DNA of 64,000 bases. Origin: Hyphomicrobiales bacterium. Lineage in GTDB: Bacteria > Pseudomonadota > Alphaproteobacteria > Rhizobiales > Xanthobacteraceae. Position numbers and translations under genes: made by a program. Location: contig JAFKKH010000023.1 in NCBI GenBank assembly GCA_017305665.1, forward strand, positions 1 through 64,000, read 5' to 3'. Below the pieces are notes generated by a model. It had not been told where the DNA came from. It did no database searches and worked only from the letters and a program-made list of their open reading frames with translations. Shown one piece after another: positions 9,088-17,649 of this stretch (position 1 is its first letter; each line of letters starts with the position of its first letter).

Positions 9088-10233
9088 ATGCAAACCGTTC
9101 TCATCACCGGCGGCGCCGGCTTCATCGGTCAAAACCTCGTCCATGCCTGGCGAGCGGCGCGCCCGGAGGACCGGCTTGTTGTGGTCGACGCCTTAACCTA
9201 TGCCGCAAACCTCCGCAGCCTCGAGCCATTGATCGCCGAGGGTACTATCACTTTCGTAGATGGTGATATCCGCAACATGACGCTTTTGCAGCGCCTATTC
9301 GATGAGCATCGCTTTCTGCGAGTCGTGCATCTTGCAGCGGAATCGCACGTAGACCGGTCGATCGACGATCCTGGTGTATTTCTGCAAACCAACGTGCTCG
9401 GTACATTCACTCTTCTCAAGACGGCATTGGACGCTTGGCGCGCCGCGTCTCTGCTCGACCGAGCTCGCCTCCTGCACGTATCGACTGACGAGGTCTATGG
9501 ATCGCTTGACGCTACGGACCGAGCATTCTCGGAACGTTCACCCTATCGCCCGAATTCACCCTATGCGGCGAGCAAGGCAGCCAGCGATCATATCGTCCGC
9601 GCCTATGTCATGACGTACGGCCTGCCCGCGCTGATTACCAACTGTTCGAACAACTATGGGCCGTTTCAACACCCGGAAAAACTGATTCCCCTCATGATCA
9701 TTCATGCCCTGGAGGGCAAAGCGTTACCTATTTATGGCGACGGCTCCAATGTTCGCGACTGGTTGCACGTTTCCGATCATTGCGCAGCCCTGATGAAGGT
9801 GATCGACGGCGGGCGCACTGGCGAGACCTACAACATCGGGGGGGATAGCGAACGCAGCAACCTCGAAGTCGTCAACCTGATCTGTGAGATCATCGACTGC
9901 GCGTTCGCTGCAGATTCGACGCTTGGGTCGCGGTTTCCGTCATGCCCGGCGGCGACCGGGCGATCATGCCGCTCTCTCGTCAGTTTCGTGGAGGATCGTC
10001 CCGGGCACGACCATCGCTACGCCGTCGATATCTCCAAACTGACAGTTGCGTTAGGTCACACAACAACCACGCCGTTCGAGGACGGCTTGACGCAAACCGT
10101 GCATTGGTACTTGCAGCAGGAAAACTGGTGGCGCGATGTCACCAGCGGAGCTTATCGGGCCTGGATCGACAGGAACTATCGCCGCCGTGGTAAGGTCGGC
10201 GAATCACAACCAGTAGCCGAAAAGGTCGACTGA
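9088..10233 (+). CDS. rmlB: dTDP-glucose 4,6-dehydratase RmlB
   Basis: Converts dTDP-glucose to dTDP-4-keto-6-deoxyglucose with bound NAD. An extended SDR fold is clear: GGAGFIG near residues 8-14, the TDE motif near 133-135, and the catalytic YxxxK (Y159, K163). HLAAESHVDRS and YGPFQHPEKLIP are RmlB hallmarks. The ATG at 9088 with AGGA upstream is chosen over one twelve codons earlier. About 25 residues near 290-315 (two cysteines, SCPAATGRSC) look like an insertion compared with the usual protein. It is followed 50 bp later by the aminotransferase gene on the same strand. Confidence 0.95.
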   Translation: MQTVLITGGAGFIGQNLVHAWRAARPEDRLVVVDALTYAANLRSLEPLIAEGTITFVDGDIRNMTLLQRLFDEHRFLRVVHLAAESHVDRSIDDPGVFLQTNVLGTFTLLKTALDAWRAASLLDRARLLHVSTDEVYGSLDATDRAFSERSPYRPNSPYAASKAASDHIVRAYVMTYGLPALITNCSNNYGPFQHPEKLIPLMIIHALEGKALPIYGDGSNVRDWLHVSDHCAALMKVIDGGRTGETYNIGGDSERSNLEVVNLICEIIDCAFAADSTLGSRFPSCPAATGRSCRSLVSFVEDRPGHDHRYAVDISKLTVALGHTTTTPFEDGLTQTVHWYLQQENWWRDVTSGAYRAWIDRNYRRRGKVGESQPVAEKVD

Positions 10234-10282
10234 TCGTGTGTGAAACTCTCACAAACCACCAAACGCCGATCGGCAGTGAACC

Positions 10283-11437
10283 GTGGATAAAGCTGTGACC
10301 ACCGACCGCATTCCGTTCAACAGGCCTTATGGGGTGGGTACCGAGCTTGGTTACGTGGCGCAAGCCCATGGCAATCGCCACCTGTCAGGCGATGGGGCCT
10401 TCACACGCGACTGCCATCGCTGGCTTGAAGACCAGACAGGCACCGCGAAGGCCCTGCTGACTCATTCGTGCACCACGGCGCTGGAGATGGCCGCCCTGCT
10501 TCTCGACCTGTCGCCGGGGGACGAGATCATCATGCCCTCTTTCACATTTGTATCGACGGCAAATGCCTTTGCGATGCGCGGAGCGATCCCCGTTTTTGTC
10601 GATATCCGCGGCGATACACTGAACCTCGATGAGACCTTGATCGAGGCTGCTATCACGCCTCGCACCCGTGCCATCGTTCCGGTACACTATGCCGGAGTAT
10701 CTTGCGAGATGGAGCAGATCCTCGAGATAGCAAGGCATTTCAACCTCGCCGTTATTGAGGACGCCGCACAGGGTCTAATGGCAAGATATAAGGGTCGGCC
10801 GCTCGGTGCGATCGGCGCCCTCGGCAGTCTGAGCTTCCATGAAACCAAAAACATCCAGTCCGGTGAAGGCGGTGCGCTGCTCGTCAACAATCCCACAATG
10901 ATTGCTCGCGCCGAAATACTGCGCGAGAAAGGTACCGACCGCACCCGGTTCTTCCGCGGCGAGGTAGACAAATACACATGGCAGGATATCGGTTCGTCAT
11001 CGCTGCCGAGCGAGATCACGGCTGCGTTTCTTTGGGCACAACTTGAAGCGGCGGAACGGATCACCGCCGAACGGCTCGCGCTCTGGCGACGTTATCATGA
11101 ACTATTAGCTCCGCTGGAGAAGCGCGGCCTGTTGCGTCGCCCCATCATTCCGGCAGGCTGCGACCACAATGGTCACATCTATTACGTGCTGCTGGCCTCG
11201 ACCGTGAACCGCCAGCCCGTGCTGGATAGACTCAAGGTGGACGGTATCGGCGCCGTTTTTCATTATGTGCCGCTGCATTCCTCGCCGGCCGGCAAGCGGC
11301 TCGGGCGAAGCAATGGCAATCTGAGGCGCACGACATCGCTCTCACAACAACTGGTGCGACTGCCTATGTGGATCGGTCTAGGCGAGGTTCAGCAGCAGAT
11401 GGTCGTCGACCGCCTAGCAGCCGCCCTTCAGAAATAA
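10283..11437 (+). CDS. wecE: dTDP-4-amino-4,6-dideoxygalactose transaminase (WecE/RffA type)
   Basis: A PLP-dependent sugar aminotransferase (DegT/AryC1/StrS family) that would turn the RmlB product into dTDP-4-amino-4,6-dideoxygalactose (Fuc4N) using glutamate. Long stretches match the E. coli WecE pattern I know: IPFNRP at the N-terminus, GDEIIMPSFTFVSTANAF, VPVHYAGVSCEM, IEDAAQG, and SFHETKN with the Schiff-base lysine at K189; the C-terminal AVFHYVPLH also fits. The length (384) is normal. It lies in an operon-like position behind rmlB. Distinguishing the galacto (WecE) from the gluco (VioA, DesI) product is by similarity only, but the WecE match is strong. Confidence 0.9.
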   Translation: MDKAVTTDRIPFNRPYGVGTELGYVAQAHGNRHLSGDGAFTRDCHRWLEDQTGTAKALLTHSCTTALEMAALLLDLSPGDEIIMPSFTFVSTANAFAMRGAIPVFVDIRGDTLNLDETLIEAAITPRTRAIVPVHYAGVSCEMEQILEIARHFNLAVIEDAAQGLMARYKGRPLGAIGALGSLSFHETKNIQSGEGGALLVNNPTMIARAEILREKGTDRTRFFRGEVDKYTWQDIGSSSLPSEITAAFLWAQLEAAERITAERLALWRRYHELLAPLEKRGLLRRPIIPAGCDHNGHIYYVLLASTVNRQPVLDRLKVDGIGAVFHYVPLHSSPAGKRLGRSNGNLRRTTSLSQQLVRLPMWIGLGEVQQQMVVDRLAAALQK

Positions 11438-11542
11438 AATGCGCCGAGGGTTCAACGCAAGAGCGCCTGTTGAACAGCCCTATCGATCAAAGCATGGTTC
11501 AACATCCGTTGATCACGGTATGATTGTGTGTATCATAGGGAA

Positions 11543-12097
11543 ATGATCTTAAATCTCCCGCTTCTCGGCAACCGCGATTACGTCAACGGCGCTACTATTT
11601 TTGATGCCATTGTAGAATATGTAACCCCGAGCTTCCCCTTCACTGTGAGGTTCAATTCGCTCATCCACGGCGCGGTGGAGATTGCACCGATCAGAAACGA
11701 CAAGACGGCGAACGGATTGTTGACATTTTCGTCGAACGGAGAGGCTAAGAAGTATGGACTTTTCGAAGCACCGTCGACTCGCATCGAGCGAGTTCCTTAC
11801 GATGAAGCACCGATTTTCGCTTCATGCCGCGTCGAAAGTGACAAGGTATTGTCTCGTTCTGACGGAGTTTCAACCATCTCTCGTTTTATCGTTATGTACA
11901 AAGCTTTGATGAAAAACAAATTTCCTGATGCGAAAGGAAAATGGTTGTTCACAGGTGCAACTGTGACTGCATGGCCAGCATCAGGGGACGAGCTTTGTCT
12001 GCAATTTGCCGGAGCATCCGGAACGCGAATAGTACGAGCGCGAGCCCTTATTGATGGAAGAGAGGTATCTCAGATCCTGTTTTCCCTGACAGTATGA
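11543..12097 (+). CDS. unrecognised ~184-residue protein (paralogue of the broken gene at 16233)
   Basis: No known family was recognised. It shares a set of motifs with a second, frameshifted gene at 16233-16792: LPxLGxRxYVxGxTIxD at the start, FPxxVRF, a GLF/RxPxDE block in the middle, AKGKWxFxG, and FSL at the C-terminus; both are about 185 residues. There are no membrane helices or signal peptide, so it is probably cytoplasmic. Aligning the paralogues favours the ATG at 11543. Both copies flank the ACP / KAS III / acyltransferase group and the aminotransferase, so a role in making or handling the carrier-bound acyl group (for example a hotdog-fold dehydratase or thioesterase) is a guess from context, not from motifs. 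Confidence 0.6.
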   Translation: MILNLPLLGNRDYVNGATIFDAIVEYVTPSFPFTVRFNSLIHGAVEIAPIRNDKTANGLLTFSSNGEAKKYGLFEAPSTRIERVPYDEAPIFASCRVESDKVLSRSDGVSTISRFIVMYKALMKNKFPDAKGKWLFTGATVTAWPASGDELCLQFAGASGTRIVRARALIDGREVSQILFSLTV

Positions 12098-12184
12098 GGC
12101 GAACCACTTTTTGTTCGATGCAAGTCGTCAGGGTAGTGTAATACTCGCTTCAAGTAGCTACTATCTTCGGGAGCTCAAAAGCGT

Positions 12185-13102
12185 CTAAACGGCTCGGCCG
12201 ATCACAACACGGCTCCCGCCTACAGGCCAGCGCATTCCGGCCAAAGTCGCGGCAACCTCGGCGCGCAGGACGACCGCGAAAGCTTTGTTGACAAGGGCAT
12301 TCACTGCAAACTCGCGATCCACTCGCTCTTCATCCAACCTGCGTTTATCCTTGAACCGGCTCGCGGCCATCAACGGCAACAATAGCGTTGTGAACGAGGA
12401 TGAAAACAGGATCTCGAAGCCGTTGCGGCGAAACTTCTCCTCGAGTTCGCCCCTTCGGTAGCGTCGCTCGTGATGCGCCTGGTCGTCCGCACTGCTCCAC
12501 AGCCACGGATGTTGCGGAACCGTGACCATGATGCCCCCCCCCCTTAGCGTAGCTCTTCGAAGCCCGCGAAGCACGGCCTCATCGTCCGCAATGTGTTCGA
12601 TAACGTCGAATGCCCCGGTCAGATCGAATGTGTCGATGGCCGGAATATCCCGCGCATCCATCTGCACGAATTCCACGTGCTCCGGCAGCCGCCTTCTCGC
12701 GTGGGCGAGTCCGGACGGTTGAAGCTCTGAACCAACGATGCGTTCCCATCGCCGCGACGCGTCGACGGCCCGCAACACGGCCCCGTTGCCGCAACCGATT
12801 TCGAGAAACCGCCGCGCGGCGGGAAAAAATTTGTTGAGAAGCCCGACGATCAACTCGTTACGCGCGACGAACCAGAAATGAGTCGCTTCTATCTCGGCGA
12901 GAAAGTCAAAGCGCGCCGGATCAAAACCGCTGACGGTATTGGCGAGATCGGGCGCAAACATCGGAATGCCCTCGCCTTGCGGAACGACATGCCCACATGC
13001 AAGGCATCGCCCACCGGGGGGCCATATCGGCTGGCCAGCCGTAACGGGTTCGACCGCACGACAAATAAGGCATCGCCTCTGGGAAGCGGGAAAATCTGTC
13101 AC
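12185..13102 (-). CDS. class I SAM-dependent methyltransferase with N-terminal zinc-finger-like part
   Basis: A protein of 305 residues. The first about 45 residues hold CLIC and CLAC pairs, a small zinc-binding module seen on some methyltransferases of polysaccharide loci. The methyltransferase core follows, with the SAM-binding motif FLEIGCGNGAVL, the acidic VGSELQPSG strand and FDVIEHIADDE. HHERRYRRGELEEKFR is typical of the Methyltransf_11/23 type. It overlaps the stop-start of the upstream GT2 gene by 4 bp (ATGA), so the two are translationally coupled. The acceptor, sugar or acyl, is not known; methylation of a surface sugar fits the context. Confidence 0.75.
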   Translation of the reverse strand: MTDFPASQRRCLICRAVEPVTAGQPIWPPGGRCLACGHVVPQGEGIPMFAPDLANTVSGFDPARFDFLAEIEATHFWFVARNELIVGLLNKFFPAARRFLEIGCGNGAVLRAVDASRRWERIVGSELQPSGLAHARRRLPEHVEFVQMDARDIPAIDTFDLTGAFDVIEHIADDEAVLRGLRRATLRGGGIMVTVPQHPWLWSSADDQAHHERRYRRGELEEKFRRNGFEILFSSSFTTLLLPLMAASRFKDKRRLDEERVDREFAVNALVNKAFAVVLRAEVAATLAGMRWPVGGSRVVIGRAV

Positions 13103-14136
13103 GCGCGCCGCACCGGCGCGGAAGTTTTTACGGACGCGTCACTGAGGGTTTCGTCTGCACTCGCCTCATAGCTTGTGCGCACATAATACGTCGGCCGTTG
13201 CTCTCCGAGCTGAATGATGCGAATGAGATATTCCCCGATAATGCCCAGAGATAACAGAATCGCGCCTCCCATGAAGAGTTCGATGACGACAAGCGATGTC
13301 CAGCCTGGCGCATATCTTGCCGATATCAGACGATCCGCAATCAGATAACCGCCAATAACAATCGCCAAAATGGCAAATCCCGCACCTGCCACTGCGACCG
13401 CACGCAGCAAGAGGGGCGAGTTGTTGAAGAGCAAGTGCGAGAACATATTCAACCGTTTTACAAAACCGAGGTTGGACCGTCCATCCATTCGCGGTGCGTG
13501 CGAGGCATGAACGGAAACAATGTCCCGGCTGACGTGCAAGAAGAGCGCGGGCAAATACGGATGCCGATAATGTGACCGCAGCATCATGCTCACGATTTCA
13601 GATCGAAACATGATGAAGGGCGAAAACCGGATATTGCGAGGCGTGCCCAGAACTTTGAAATCGAACCAGTTCTTAAGGCGGCTGGTGAGACGCTGCGACA
13701 ACGTGTGATGCCGCTCGCTGAACGGAAAATCCGCCGCGACCGCATCATGGTCACGCATCGCGGCAAGCTTCGGAATATCCTCGGGCTGATGCTGCAGATC
13801 ATCATCCATGACAATGATCCAGCGTCCACGCGCATGCGCCATACCGCACAGAACGGCCGCCGTACGGCCGAAATTGCGGGTGAATTGGAAAGCCTTGACG
13901 GGGGCACCGTCAGCCGATTTCACGATGGCAGGCCATGTCTGCGAATCGGGAGACGCGTCGTCGACCGCAACGATCTCGTAAGAAGCTCCCATCCCGGCAA
14001 AAACGTCGCTAAGCAAACCGATCAGCTTTCCGATCGTCCGGGAGCTGTTGTAACAGGGAATCACAACCGAATAGGTCGGCCGACCGTCGCCAGGTGACGG
14101 CGTGTCGCTAACCCGATCGCTTCGCTGCGTAAGCAA
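13099..14136 (-). CDS. family 2 glycosyltransferase with C-terminal membrane helices (ArnC/GtrB/DPM1 type)
   Basis: The N-terminus has YSVVIPCYNSS and an acidic DxD-like MDDDLQHQPED motif typical of GT2 enzymes that load a sugar onto undecaprenyl or dolichyl phosphate. Two hydrophobic helices (residues about 240-265 and 280-305) follow. The length (345) fits. The only in-frame start is a TTG at 14136 lying inside the ACP gene (29 bp overlap), suggesting translational coupling. An ArnC-like enzyme together with the SMR-type transporter at 17650 would give the lipid-linked sugar and its flippase. Confidence 0.85.
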   Translation of the reverse strand: MLTQRSDRVSDTPSPGDGRPTYSVVIPCYNSSRTIGKLIGLLSDVFAGMGASYEIVAVDDASPDSQTWPAIVKSADGAPVKAFQFTRNFGRTAAVLCGMAHARGRWIIVMDDDLQHQPEDIPKLAAMRDHDAVAADFPFSERHHTLSQRLTSRLKNWFDFKVLGTPRNIRFSPFIMFRSEIVSMMLRSHYRHPYLPALFLHVSRDIVSVHASHAPRMDGRSNLGFVKRLNMFSHLLFNNSPLLLRAVAVAGAGFAILAIVIGGYLIADRLISARYAPGWTSLVVIELFMGGAILLSLGIIGEYLIRIIQLGEQRPTYYVRTSYEASADETLSDASVKTSAPVRRA

Positions 14137-14338
14137 GTATTTTTCCTATTGAGTTTGCCTGATCCAGATCTTCGTCCGGCACCACGAGGCCGTGCTTCTC
14201 CTGCAGGCCGAGCAGAATAACCGAATGATCCAAAGAATCGATGCCGCTCTTGTCGAATTCAGACTCCAAGCCAAGCGTCGAGACATCGAACCCGGGCACG
14301 GATTCAGCTATAACGCTGCGGACATCACTTTCATTCAA
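14108..14338 (-). CDS. acyl carrier protein
   Basis: A 76-residue free-standing ACP. The phosphopantetheine attachment serine is in GIDSLDHS (S35), with the usual acidic surroundings. It sits in a run with a KAS III upstream and overlaps the GT2 gene downstream, so it is a dedicated carrier of this locus, not the housekeeping AcpP (which is normally next to fabD/fabG/fabF). It would carry the acyl chain made by the KAS III and used by the LpxD-like transferase. Confidence 0.9.
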   Translation of the reverse strand: MNESDVRSVIAESVPGFDVSTLGLESEFDKSGIDSLDHSVILLGLQEKHGLVVPDEDLDQANSIGKILAYAAKRSG

Positions 14339-14353
14339 ATCGAACCTCCCTGG

Positions 14354-15280
14354 TCAATGACCGGCTCTCCTGAGAATTGCGCTCGCGATGCTTAGGCCGA
14401 CACCGAATCCGGATATCAGAACCGTGTTGTCGTCGGCGCAAACGTTACGTGCGAATGCGACCGGAACCGACGAAGAAACCGTATTGCCGAAATCCGTAGC
14501 GTCGAAAGCTGCCCGGCCATTTATACCAAGCCTTGCGGCTATTGTATCGACAATGAATTTGCTGCCGTGATGCAGCACAAAGCGGTCGATATCGTCGAGC
14601 GTGATGCCATTCGACTGGGCCGTTCGCCGGATGCTCTCCGGAACAGCGGTTGCGCAAAATTCGAAAACAGCCCGGCCGTTCATGTGCAGCAATCCGTTGT
14701 CCCGCACGATCAACGCATCGCGCTTGTCACCCGTCGTCACGAAATCGAAGGTCTCAGCTTCCCAGACTGGATCTTCTCCGAGCAAAGTTACGCTCGCGCC
14801 GTCTCCAAACAGCAATGCCGTGTTGCGATCACTGCGATCGATGATCTTTGAATATGGGTCGGCCGTGAAAAGGAGGCCACAGCGGAGTCTCTGACTTTGC
14901 ATTGCGGCAGTCACCACAGACAGCGCGGCCACGAAACCTGAACATCCCAAACCAATATCAAAAGCGAGGCATCGCGGAGGAAGCCCAAGCTTCGCATGAA
15001 CGATCGCGGACGTGTGAGGCAGTCCGTGCCCGTCGGGATTCTGGGTGACCACGACAACGCAATCAACGTCGGCAGGATTTACCGTTCCGCGCGAAAACAA
15101 ATTTTTCGCCGCCGCAACGCACAGGTCGGAGGTTTCCTGCCCTTCACCACTCAACGCGATCGATTTCACTCCGAGCTTGTCATTGATGAACGAGTCGGTC
15201 AGCGCGAATTCGCCGGCGCGCGTAAAGTTGGAGACGCGCCTCTCCGGTAGATAGTATGCGATATCGATGATGCCGATCAC
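14354..15280 (-). CDS. 3-oxoacyl-ACP synthase III (KAS III, FabH-like)
   Basis: A thiolase-fold condensing enzyme of 308 residues. The catalytic triad is visible: cysteine C113 in GLGCSGF, histidine H237 in VLHHGS, asparagine N266 in FGNTVSS. FabH-type enzymes condense an acyl-CoA with malonyl-ACP to a 3-oxoacyl-ACP. The neighbouring ACP gene (15 bp downstream) and the acyltransferase upstream indicate a special short acyl group for sugar decoration rather than general fatty acid synthesis. KAS III genes occur in amino-sugar acylation loci such as the viosamine island of Pseudomonas syringae, which I cite from memory as an analogy. Confidence 0.85.
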   Translation of the reverse strand: MIGIIDIAYYLPERRVSNFTRAGEFALTDSFINDKLGVKSIALSGEGQETSDLCVAAAKNLFSRGTVNPADVDCVVVVTQNPDGHGLPHTSAIVHAKLGLPPRCLAFDIGLGCSGFVAALSVVTAAMQSQRLRCGLLFTADPYSKIIDRSDRNTALLFGDGASVTLLGEDPVWEAETFDFVTTGDKRDALIVRDNGLLHMNGRAVFEFCATAVPESIRRTAQSNGITLDDIDRFVLHHGSKFIVDTIAARLGINGRAAFDATDFGNTVSSSVPVAFARNVCADDNTVLISGFGVGLSIASAILRRAGH

Positions 15281-15293
15281 TTGTGCACCAACA

Positions 15294-16232
15294 TCAAAAT
15301 GATCCCATCGTTCGCAGAGGACGACCCGGATTGCCGAAAATCTTCGAATCCGCGGGCAGATCTTTTGTCACCACGGCGCCTAAGCCAATGCGCGAGCGAG
15401 CGCCGACGGCAATCTTGTCCCTGACGCTGGCATTTGCAGCGACTAGAACATTTTCGCCCATGATGACGCGCCCGCAGATCACGGCTCCCGAGGTGATCCA
15501 GCACTTTTTTCCGATGACAGCGTTATGCCCGATGTTCACAAAATTACCGATCTTTGTGCCTGACTCGATAATGGTATCGTTGAGAATCCCCCGCACCACC
15601 ACGCAATGCGCACCAACTTCAACGTTATCGCCGAGATCGGCGATACCCAGATGCGGAAGCCCGAACCATTCCTCGCCGGCATCGCGATAGTAGGCAACTC
15701 CCGACGAGCCTATGACCGTGTGATCCTGCACCACACACCCGCTGCCGATACGGCAACTATCGTGAATCGTAACGTGACTTCCGATCCGCGTGCCCTCTCC
15801 GATCGACGCGTACTCGCCAATGACACAAAAGGGCCCGACCGAAACACCGGTCGCGATCCGAGCAGTTTTCGCAATCACAGCGTGCTCGCTTATAGTCGGC
15901 GCATCCGGTGGAAACAAGGATTCGAGCGCTCTCGCAAACCACCGGCGCGGGTCGATCGTGACGATGCAACAGCCGCCCACGGTCTTAAGAGGATCTGTCG
16001 TCACAACGACGACACCAGGCGTTATCATGGCCGAACACGCCTGCATGAAGATCAGACTACCCGATGTCGCATTTTCCGGCGCGGCCACGGACCGGACAAC
16101 CATATCGAGATCGCCGACGGTCTCCGACACGGGGATGCTACTCGCAGTCAGGAGAGCCGCCACAGAACAGGGGCGACCTACAGGACGTGGAAAGGAAACG
16201 GCCTTCGCTCGCATTGCATTGAACTTTCGCAC
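15294..16232 (-). CDS. LpxD-like left-handed beta-helix acyltransferase
   Basis: A protein of 312 residues. About the first 110 form an LpxD-like globular domain (VVVVTTDPLKTVG). From about residue 115 hexapeptide repeats begin (ISEHAVIAKTARIATGVSVG and onward) and run to the end, including NFVNIGHNAVIG, where a catalytic histidine is expected, and GNPGRPLR at the C-terminus. LpxD uses acyl-ACP to N-acylate a sugar nucleotide. With the ACP and KAS III next door this is the likely enzyme that N-acylates the 4-amino group of dTDP-Fuc4N or a derived sugar. It starts with GTG directly after the stop of the upstream gene; an ATG six codons later is possible. Confidence 0.75.
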   Translation of the reverse strand: MRKFNAMRAKAVSFPRPVGRPCSVAALLTASSIPVSETVGDLDMVVRSVAAPENATSGSLIFMQACSAMITPGVVVVTTDPLKTVGGCCIVTIDPRRWFARALESLFPPDAPTISEHAVIAKTARIATGVSVGPFCVIGEYASIGEGTRIGSHVTIHDSCRIGSGCVVQDHTVIGSSGVAYYRDAGEEWFGLPHLGIADLGDNVEVGAHCVVVRGILNDTIIESGTKIGNFVNIGHNAVIGKKCWITSGAVICGRVIMGENVLVAANASVRDKIAVGARSRIGLGAVVTKDLPADSKIFGNPGRPLRTMGSF

Positions 16233-16792
16233 TTAGGCCGATGTCAGAGAGAAATAGATTTTTCCGGTCGATCGTCCGTCGGCTGTGATGATTGAGCGAA
16301 CCGGCTTGGTTCCCAGACCGCCGTCGAACTTGACTCCAACCGATCCACAATCGTTGGGCCAAGCGCCGGCATCGAGACCCGCGAACCACCACTTTCCCTT
16401 TGCGGCTGAGAAAGCGGTCGCCATCAGCACCTTGTTCATGACCACAACCTGAGAAATGAAAGACACCGACGGGTCACGGACCGACCCGACCGCCTTCTCC
16501 TGCCTCTCAAAGTTCGCAGCGATCGCATGCTCGTCAAACGGAACGCGGCGTTCGTCACCATCCCTGGCCACGTCGAACAATCCAAGGAAAGCCCGCTTGC
16601 TGTCCTCCTGTGTACCGTCACGTTGGGCTTCTCAACCGGCTCGCGGCGTACAGCCAGCGTCTCTATGACGGGCGCCTGAAATCGAACTTCAGGCGGAAAT
16701 CCCGGCTGAAATTCGACCAATATCATGTCAACAATCGTCGTTCCGTGAACATAGTTTCTGTCACCGAGATACGGCAAGATTATTGTTTTCAT
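16233..16792 (-). pseudogene. paralogue of the 11543 gene with one -1 frameshift
   Basis: Starts MKTIILPYLGDRNYVHG, matching the start of the protein at 11543. Around 16602-16615 the matching sequence (LFDVARDGDERRVPFDE onward to AKGKWWFAG and IYFSLTSA) continues in another frame. The whole stretch is 560 bases, one short of a codon multiple, and the joined product is about 186 residues, the same size as the paralogue, so a single-base deletion explains it. It is the first gene of the minus-strand acylation run. It could be a real pseudogene, a sequence error or, less likely, a frameshift site. The intact paralogue may supply the function. Confidence 0.7.
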
Positions 16793-16996
16793 TTCAGATT
16801 CGTAATAGAATCACAGGGTCTCCGCAAGGGCCGGAGACGAAGGGGTCGCACCCCTCTTCGGAGCAGGATGCTCGGTTCGAGACAGCTCATGGGACGATCC
16901 ATACGGGAGTTCGGCCATAAAGGGGTTTGACGGCTTGTTCGTAACGCGGTTATTCGATAGGTCTTGCATCGTTGAAACCCAGCGAGAGCAAGCAAA

Positions 16997-17623
16997 TTGG
17001 CTCAAAGAATCACCGGGATTTACAGCGCAATTACTGTCCCCACAGTATACAAAGCGTTGATGTTTGCGCTCGGCACGCCCCGATCGAAGAGCCGTTATGT
17101 CAACGAGGTGCTGAAGCCCCACCCGAACATGAAAATGCTCGACGTCGGATGCGGACCCGGGCACATTCTGGATTATCTTCCACCCCTTGAGTATACTGGT
17201 ATCGACCTGAATAGGAAACACATTGCATTCGCTACTGAGCGGTATGGAAACCGTGGGCGATTTATGGTCGGCAATGCAGCCGACGATCTCAAGCAGGAAG
17301 CTGGCGCTTTCGACATTATCAACGTGTCGGCATTGTTGCATCACATGTCCGATGATGAATGCACGTCACTGTTTCGGGCTCTGAAACCTCTCCTCAAGCC
17401 GAATGGTCGCATCCTCACGTTCGACAATGTCTGGCTCCCGAAGCAAAGAGCCATCGCGAAGATGATCAACTCGCTCGACTCCGGTCTCAACATCCGGACA
17501 CCCGAAAGCTATATTCTCCTGACAGACGGGCTGTCGCTCGACGTCGAGACCAAGGTCTTTCACGACTTGCTTCGCATACCATACGATCACTTCGTGATGA
17601 TCTTGACCAATCGTTCCGAATAG
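16997..17623 (+). CDS. class I SAM-dependent methyltransferase
   Basis: A protein of 208 residues with a typical UbiE/Methyltransf_11 core: MLDVGCGPGHILDYL for SAM binding, YTGIDLN for the second strand, FDIINVSALLHHM, and a late strand PNGRILTFDNV. The only start in frame before an upstream stop is a TTG at 16997, with a weak ribosome site. It is transcribed divergently from the acylation run, and its gene is followed 26 bp later by the SMR-like gene. It probably methylates a sugar or the acyl part of the glycan; the substrate cannot be told. Confidence 0.8.
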   Translation: MAQRITGIYSAITVPTVYKALMFALGTPRSKSRYVNEVLKPHPNMKMLDVGCGPGHILDYLPPLEYTGIDLNRKHIAFATERYGNRGRFMVGNAADDLKQEAGAFDIINVSALLHHMSDDECTSLFRALKPLLKPNGRILTFDNVWLPKQRAIAKMINSLDSGLNIRTPESYILLTDGLSLDVETKVFHDLLRIPYDHFVMILTNRSE

Positions 17624-17649
17624 CTATCACATCGTCGACCAAGGAGGCT

